Positions 40,521-43,587 of a stretch of DNA of 43,587 nt are shown here, piece by piece (position 1 is the stretch's first letter; every line of letters begins with the position of its first letter). Source of the DNA: a virus. The DNA lies in IMG/VR virus record IMGVR_UViG_3300008120_000093, positions 1 through 43,587 of that record. One strand, given 5' to 3'. The notes below the pieces were generated by a model that saw nothing but the letters and a program-made list of their open reading frames with translations, was not told where the DNA came from and did no database searches. Made by a program: the position numbers and the translations under genes.

Positions 40521-41089
40521 GAACGCCCACCCCACTGAATATCGGGATATGCTTCTTTTACATTTTCAAAAGATATCTTATATTTATCCGTAAGTTTCTT
40601 ATCCTTTGTAAGAATCAATAGTTCTGCTTCTTTTGGATGAAGACCTTGCAGTAAATTGATAAACATCATTTCTCTACGGATGGTAGTTAAAGAATCATTA
40701 CCACCCTTTAAATAATGATAAAGATTCTGATACTCTCTTCGAAGAGAAGTTTTTCCTCTACCATCAAGATCTTGACCTGTAGCAGATTCTCCACCTAGAG
40801 ATTCTCTCCTCAGATTTTCAGATAGGGTTCCTGAGTAAACAGATTGTTCTTCCGCATTAGCATACGGAACTTCTCCTTCAGGAAGAAGTGAAATTACGGA
40901 TTCATCAAAGTTCCAAATAAAAATGGCTTTCAGTGAATCATGTTCGTATGTTTTAAGAACTTCAACTTTCTTTGCATTAGACTTTTGTTTAGATGCAAGT
41001 TCTAATACTTCAAATACAAAAGGATTTGTTGGAAGAGTTTCAATCGGTTTCTCAGTCGTCGTTCTCTTCGATTTCGTCGTCGTAGTCAT
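40517..41089 (-). CDS. DUF6433-like phage protein, 190 aa
   Basis: 190 residues from ATG 41089 (MTTTTKSKRTTTEKPIETLP). After a Thr-rich N-terminus, the FVFEVLELASKQKSNAKKVE segment, VLKTYEHDSLKAIFIWNFDE and ISLLPEGEVPYANAEEQ follow a pattern I associate with the DUF6433 family, common in cyanomyoviruses. The C-terminal half is helical (EYQNLYHYLKGGNDSLTTIR, FINLLQGLHPKEAELLIL). The function is unknown. The first 38 nt overlap the upstream membrane protein gene, whose acidic tail is encoded by the same GATTAC-type repeats. Confidence 0.7.
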   Translation of the reverse strand: MTTTTKSKRTTTEKPIETLPTNPFVFEVLELASKQKSNAKKVEVLKTYEHDSLKAIFIWNFDESVISLLPEGEVPYANAEEQSVYSGTLSENLRRESLGGESATGQDLDGRGKTSLRREYQNLYHYLKGGNDSLTTIRREMMFINLLQGLHPKEAELLILTKDKKLTDKYKISFENVKEAYPDIQWGGRS

Positions 41090-41291
41090 AATCGTAATCG
41101 CTATTTTCAAATCGTACAGATACTATTTCGTCAGGTATCACCTGGCCATTTTCATCAAAGAACTCTGGATGTAAATATGGAGGTCTTGACTCTAGTAAAT
41201 GTCTATAAGTTAACCAACCAATTATACCTCCTACCATAAAAAAGAGCAATGTGAACATCGTAACAAATGTTATTACATATGCTGTTTCCAT
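41052..41291 (-). CDS. small membrane protein with acidic tail, 79 aa
   Basis: 79 residues. One transmembrane helix at ~4-28 (YVITFVTMFTLLFFMVGGII) is followed by a soluble segment with ESRPPYLHPEFFDENGQVIP and a repetitive acidic end (SDYDYDYDDEIEENDD). The N-terminus is short, with the acidic tail probably on the cytoplasmic side. It resembles small cyanophage membrane proteins of unknown function. Its 3' end overlaps the DUF6433-like gene by 38 nt. Confidence 0.75.
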   Translation of the reverse strand: METAYVITFVTMFTLLFFMVGGIIGWLTYRHLLESRPPYLHPEFFDENGQVIPDEIVSVRFENSDYDYDYDDEIEENDD

Positions 41292-41309
41292 TTTCCTTCT
41301 CCAGAGAGT

Positions 41310-41516
41310 TTATTTTTTTCTAACATCAAAGTGAAATTCTATAAAGAAATGAAACTCTCTTCGAAAGAGAGAAATCATTTTACCAAACTTCACTTGAAAA
41401 GTCTTTGGCGTTAATGATTTCCTCCTCCTATTGCGTAGTAATAATTCAATGCCTCTGTTAATTTGAGGTCCTGACTTATTTAGTTTCCTTTTTTCTTCTT
41501 CCTGGTCGTTTATCAT
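41310..41516 (-). CDS. small basic hypothetical protein, 68 aa
   Basis: 68 residues from ATG 41516, supported by GGAG 8 nt upstream. The sequence (MINDQEEEKRKLNKSGPQIN, then RGIELLLRNRRRKSLTPKTF) is very basic in the middle and ends with aromatic strands (REFHFFIEFHFDVRKK). It overlaps the upstream gene by 41 nt, which is long for this genome and lowers confidence, but the ribosome site and protein-like composition support it. The function is unknown; RNA or DNA contact is possible from the charge. Confidence 0.5.
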   Translation of the reverse strand: MINDQEEEKRKLNKSGPQINRGIELLLRNRRRKSLTPKTFQVKFGKMISLFRREFHFFIEFHFDVRKK

Positions 41517-41835
41517 GATTATATCTCCAGGCATCCTCAAGAATACCGTATAGGTAATTTCTTATTTTTCTTGCTTGGGGTTTTGGAATATGACCGTACC
41601 CCTCCCTAAGTTGTTTATGAATCTCATCAGACCCACCCTCAAGATAATCATCCAAGTCCATCACAAGATTATTGATTTCATGAGCTGTAGAACTTTCAAT
41701 AAATTCTCCAACCTCAACTCTCTTTGTTCCACGAACTTTTAGATAGTCGTAAAATTTTAAGACAAATTGACCGTTAAAAGCATAATCAATAGCCTTTTCA
41801 ACGTCATTATAAACTTCGTGAAGATTATTATTCAT
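41476..41835 (-). CDS. conserved helical hypothetical, 119 aa
   Basis: 119 residues (MNNNLHEVYNDVEKAIDYAF), predicted all-helical. It includes NGQFVLKFYDYLKVRGTKRV, TAHEINNLVMDLDDYLEGGS and QARKIRNYLYGILEDAWRYN, with a basic tail (DKRPGRRKKETK). It overlaps the glutaredoxin stop by 1 nt. No family is recognised. The strongly basic end suggests nucleic-acid proximity, but nothing more can be said. Confidence 0.7.
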   Translation of the reverse strand: MNNNLHEVYNDVEKAIDYAFNGQFVLKFYDYLKVRGTKRVEVGEFIESSTAHEINNLVMDLDDYLEGGSDEIHKQLREGYGHIPKPQARKIRNYLYGILEDAWRYNHDKRPGRRKKETK

Positions 41836-42071
41836 TAAACTAGATTTTGCTCCTTAAGGTATTGTACTGTATCAGAACATCCCCCAATATGTTTATCATT
41901 CAAAATTACTTGGGGGAAAGTAGAACCATATCCAAATTCAGAATAAAATTCATCTTTAGTAAAATCTTCATTTAATTTATAAACAACATGTTGCAACCCC
42001 GTCAACTCTAGCACTTGTTGGACTTTGGTGCAATATGGGCAACCATCTTTTGAATAAACTGTAAACTTCAT
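41835..42071 (-). CDS. glutaredoxin
   Basis: 78 residues. The active site CPYC lies at 11-14 in KFTVYSKDGCPYCTKVQQVL, the cis-proline motif TFPQVILN at 51-58, and the glutathione-binding HIGGCSDT at 61-68. This is a complete small dithiol glutaredoxin. Phage glutaredoxins supply electrons to ribonucleotide reductase or repair oxidised proteins, using host glutathione. It sits between conserved small genes downstream of psbD. A further cysteine (Cys65) follows GG, as in many glutaredoxins. Confidence 0.92.
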   Translation of the reverse strand: MKFTVYSKDGCPYCTKVQQVLELTGLQHVVYKLNEDFTKDEFYSEFGYGSTFPQVILNDKHIGGCSDTVQYLKEQNLV

Positions 42072-42092
42072 AATTCGTTATAAAACTGAAAG

Positions 42093-42377
42093 TTATTTAG
42101 CGTTAACTGGAACTCCTTGTCCTTCAGGTAACCATACTTGCTGCTGAAGATCCATAGGAGGAAGTTCTTCTTTTGCTGCAGGTAGTCCTTGTTGACCAGG
42201 AAGTTGTTTGTCTGTCGTTGACGTTATGGTAATGACTTGATCTAAGATGAACTTTTGCTTGCGATAAGTTCTTTTATCTTTATCAAATCCAATTAACATT
42301 AGAGCATCTTTTTCTTCGCCACAGTGTGCGATTACTCTACCTGTGGTTTTATCTGTCACTACCCAATACTCATACAT
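42093..42377 (-). CDS. hypothetical protein, 94 aa, Gln/Pro-rich C-terminus
   Basis: 94 residues. The N-terminal ~50 residues look like a folded beta domain (MYEYWVVTDKTTGRVIAHCG, KRTYRKQKFILDQVITI). The C-terminal part is Gln/Pro/Gly-rich (PGQQGLPAAKEELPPMDLQQ) and probably unstructured. The start overlaps the preceding small ORF by 8 nt. The function is unknown. The 21-nt gap to glutaredoxin has a weak TATAAC -10-like word and no convincing -35. Confidence 0.65.
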   Translation of the reverse strand: MYEYWVVTDKTTGRVIAHCGEEKDALMLIGFDKDKRTYRKQKFILDQVITITSTTDKQLPGQQGLPAAKEELPPMDLQQQVWLPEGQGVPVNAK

Positions 42378-42489
42378 TCTTTTTCTTCTGACTTTTTGTA
42401 TTATAGGTTTCTTTTGCTGGTCTGTAAAGGTTTGGCCAAGTATCTCTAATGATCTCTGCTAGTTTATATGGAGTTGTTGAGGATATCAT
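42370..42489 (-). CDS. 39-aa ORF after psbD
   Basis: 39 residues: MISSTTPYKLAEIIRDTWPN then LYRPAKETYNTKSQKKKNV. The LAEIIRDTWPNLYRPAK segment is protein-like, with an amphipathic helix and a basic tail. The ATG overlaps the stop of a tiny hydrophobic ORF (ATGA), and its end overlaps the next gene by 8 nt, the usual packing in this genome. The frame is open further upstream into psbD, but that extension is not credible. The function is unknown. Confidence 0.55.
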   Translation of the reverse strand: MISSTTPYKLAEIIRDTWPNLYRPAKETYNTKSQKKKNV

Positions 42490-42560
42490 AAGTCTTGCAT
42501 AACAGATAATATAAACATTAAGATTCCAAAAAGTTGGAAAAGAATGAGAATGAGAAGCAT
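42486..42560 (-). CDS. 24-aa hydrophobic ORF
   Basis: A mini-ORF: MLLILILFQLFGILMFILSV then MQDL. It is purely hydrophobic and long enough for one membrane span. It begins immediately after the T-run of the psbD terminator and ends in an ATGA overlap with the next ORF. There is no proper ribosome site, so it may be chance. Confidence 0.35.
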   Translation of the reverse strand: MLLILILFQLFGILMFILSVMQDL

Positions 42561-42565
42561 AAAAA

Positions 42566-42586
42566 AAGGAGTTCGGAGAACTCCTT
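42566..42586 (-). terminator. rho-independent terminator after psbD
   Basis: A perfect 9-bp stem (AAGGAGTTC / GAACTCCTT) with a 3-nt loop, followed on the minus strand by a T-run, 10 nt past the psbD stop. Its strength suggests psbD transcripts end here. Confidence 0.85.
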
Positions 42587-42587
42587 G

Positions 42588-42595
42588 TATTTATT
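42588..42595 (-). promoter_or_regulatory. candidate late promoter AATAAATA after psbD
   Basis: AATAAATA on the minus strand, 1 nt past the psbD stop and just before the terminator hairpin. Transcripts begun here would start inside the terminator stem and so escape it, allowing late expression of the genes beyond. The first ORF start is 28 nt downstream. Confidence 0.45.
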
Positions 42596-42596
42596 T

Positions 42597-43587
42597 TTAG
42601 AGTGCGTTGCCTCTTGGCAAGACCTCTTCGGGAAACTGGAAATTTGCTCCAGGTTGATCTACTGGTGCCATCCAAGCACGAAGACCTTCGTTTAACAGAA
42701 TGTTCTTTGTGTAGAACGTTTCAAACTCTGGGTCCTCTGCTGCTCTAATTTCCTGACTTACAAAGTCGTAAGCACGTAGATTAAGAGCAAGACCGATGAT
42801 ACCGATGCTGGAAGTCCAAAGACCCATAACAGGGACGAAAAGCATAAAGAAATGCAACCAACGCTTATTACTGAAAGCAATACCAAAAATCTGAGACCAG
42901 AATCTGTTTGCAGTAACCATTGAATAGGTTTCTTCTTCCTGAGTAGGTTCAAAACCTTTAAATGTGTTTGACGCATCTCCATCTTCATACAGCGTATTTT
43001 CTACAGTTGCTCCGTGAATGGCACAGAGCAATGCTCCTCCTAGTATACCAGCAACTCCCATCATATGGAAGGGGTTAAGGGTCCAGTTGTGGAAACCCTG
43101 CAGGAACAGCAGGAACCTGAAGATTGCTGCTACACCAAATGAAGGTGCGAAGAACCAACTGGATTGCCCCAGAGGGTACATCAGGAACACGCTCACGAAG
43201 ACTGCGATGGGTCCAGAGAAGGCAATAGCATTATAAGGACGAATGCCTACAAGACGGGCAATCTCAAACTGCCTAAGCATGAATCCAATCAGAGCGAAAG
43301 ATCCGTGGAGTGCCACAAAAGTCCATAGTCCCCCAAGTTGGAACCACCTGACGATATCCCCTTGAGCCTCAGGACCCCAAAGTAGAAGAAGAGAATGACC
43401 CATAGAATCTGCAGGCGTTGACACAGCTGCCGTAAGGAAATTAGCCCCCTCAAGGTAACTAGACGCCAACCCGTGGGTGTACCAGCTTGTAACAAACGTT
43501 GTGCCAGTAAGCCAGCCACCAAGGGCAAGATAAGCAGTGGGAAAAAGTAATAGTCCAGACCAACCCACAAATACAAAGCGATCTCGT
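42597..43587 (-). CDS. psbD: photosystem II D2 protein, N-terminus cut by window
   Basis: The frame enters at the window's right edge ([20 protein letters not shown]), so about 22 N-terminal residues are missing. The rest is a complete D2 reaction-centre protein with five membrane helices. By D2 numbering Tyr160 ([10 protein letters not shown]), His197 (LNPFHMMG), and the iron ligands His214 ([10 protein letters not shown]) and His268 ([10 protein letters not shown]) are all present, so it should be functional. Phage-encoded D2 replaces photodamaged host protein and keeps electron transport running during infection. No insertion or frameshift is seen. It is followed by a strong terminator; its own promoter lies outside. 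Confidence 0.96.
   Translation of the reverse strand, partial: RDRFVFVGWSGLLLFPTAYLALGGWLTGTTFVTSWYTHGLASSYLEGANFLTAAVSTPADSMGHSLLLLWGPEAQGDIVRWFQLGGLWTFVALHGSFALIGFMLRQFEIARLVGIRPYNAIAFSGPIAVFVSVFLMYPLGQSSWFFAPSFGVAAIFRFLLFLQGFHNWTLNPFHMMGVAGILGGALLCAIHGATVENTLYEDGDASNTFKGFEPTQEEETYSMVTANRFWSQIFGIAFSNKRWLHFFMLFVPVMGLWTSSIGIIGLALNLRAYDFVSQEIRAAEDPEFETFYTKNILLNEGLRAWMAPVDQPGANFQFPEEVLPRGNAL

Noticed and set aside
41990-42015. TTGACG with a TATAAA about 18 nt downstream inside the glutaredoxin gene
   Set aside because: It lies wholly within a conserved coding region, far from any gene start, and the spacing and -10 are weaker than in the accepted promoters; probably chance.
42370-42675. 101-residue frame starting inside psbD
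   Set aside because: The first 62 residues come from psbD and its terminator read out of frame; only the last 39 residues look like a protein.

Overview
The window is part of a T4-like cyanomyovirus genome, a phage of marine Synechococcus or Prochlorococcus. It combines T4 core genes (baseplate and tail genes 4, 5, 26, 27-like, 48, 53, 54; replication and late-transcription genes 32, 33, 59) with cyanophage auxiliary genes (psbD, cp12, speD, phoH, glutaredoxin, thyX) and protein families shared with cyanobacteria (DUF1825, DUF4278). The DNA is AT-rich and densely packed, with many 1, 4 or 8 bp start/stop overlaps. Protein identities come from reading the translations against remembered families; no database search was run.

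Layout. (a) 1-16310, mostly minus strand: an adsorption and fibre region with a truncated TPR protein, two seven-repeat RCC1 propeller proteins flanking a DUF4376 protein, a collagen-like fibre ending in an S74 self-cleaving chaperone, a PKD-containing fibre protein and a 1953-residue structural protein. One small plus-strand gene sits at 10116-10445. (b) 16311-18396: a Mom-like DNA modification gene, tRNA-Thr(UGU), tRNA-Leu(UAA) and several tiny genes. (c) 18397-31001, minus: a tail/baseplate operon running gp54-like, gp26, a gp51-like ORF, two large tail proteins (one with an RlpA domain), a gp27-like hub protein, cp12, a gp5-like OB protein and further virion proteins. (d) 31041-34319, plus: gp4, a conserved unknown, gp48 and gp53. 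(e) 34320-43587, minus: gp32, DUF1825, gp59, gp33, a PD-(D/E)XK nuclease, PhoH, ThyX, a cassette of three very small genes, SpeD, several conserved unknowns, glutaredoxin and psbD, which is cut by the window end.

Regulation visible in the sequence. NATAAATA late-promoter boxes lie about 27-31 nt before several virion genes on both strands. Host sigma70-type promoters with exact 17-nt spacers precede gene 32, the thyX group, the tiny-gene cassette and a 60-residue gene. Two of these carry the -35 box in the loop of a hairpin at the end of the preceding gene. Gene 33 is present, consistent with T4-style late transcription. 

The most notable signal is at the end of gene 26. An in-register T_TTT_TTC heptamer would, by a -1 shift, fuse gp26 to the small ORF just before the putative tape-measure gene. 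This is the arrangement of frameshifted tail-assembly chaperones such as lambda G/GT.
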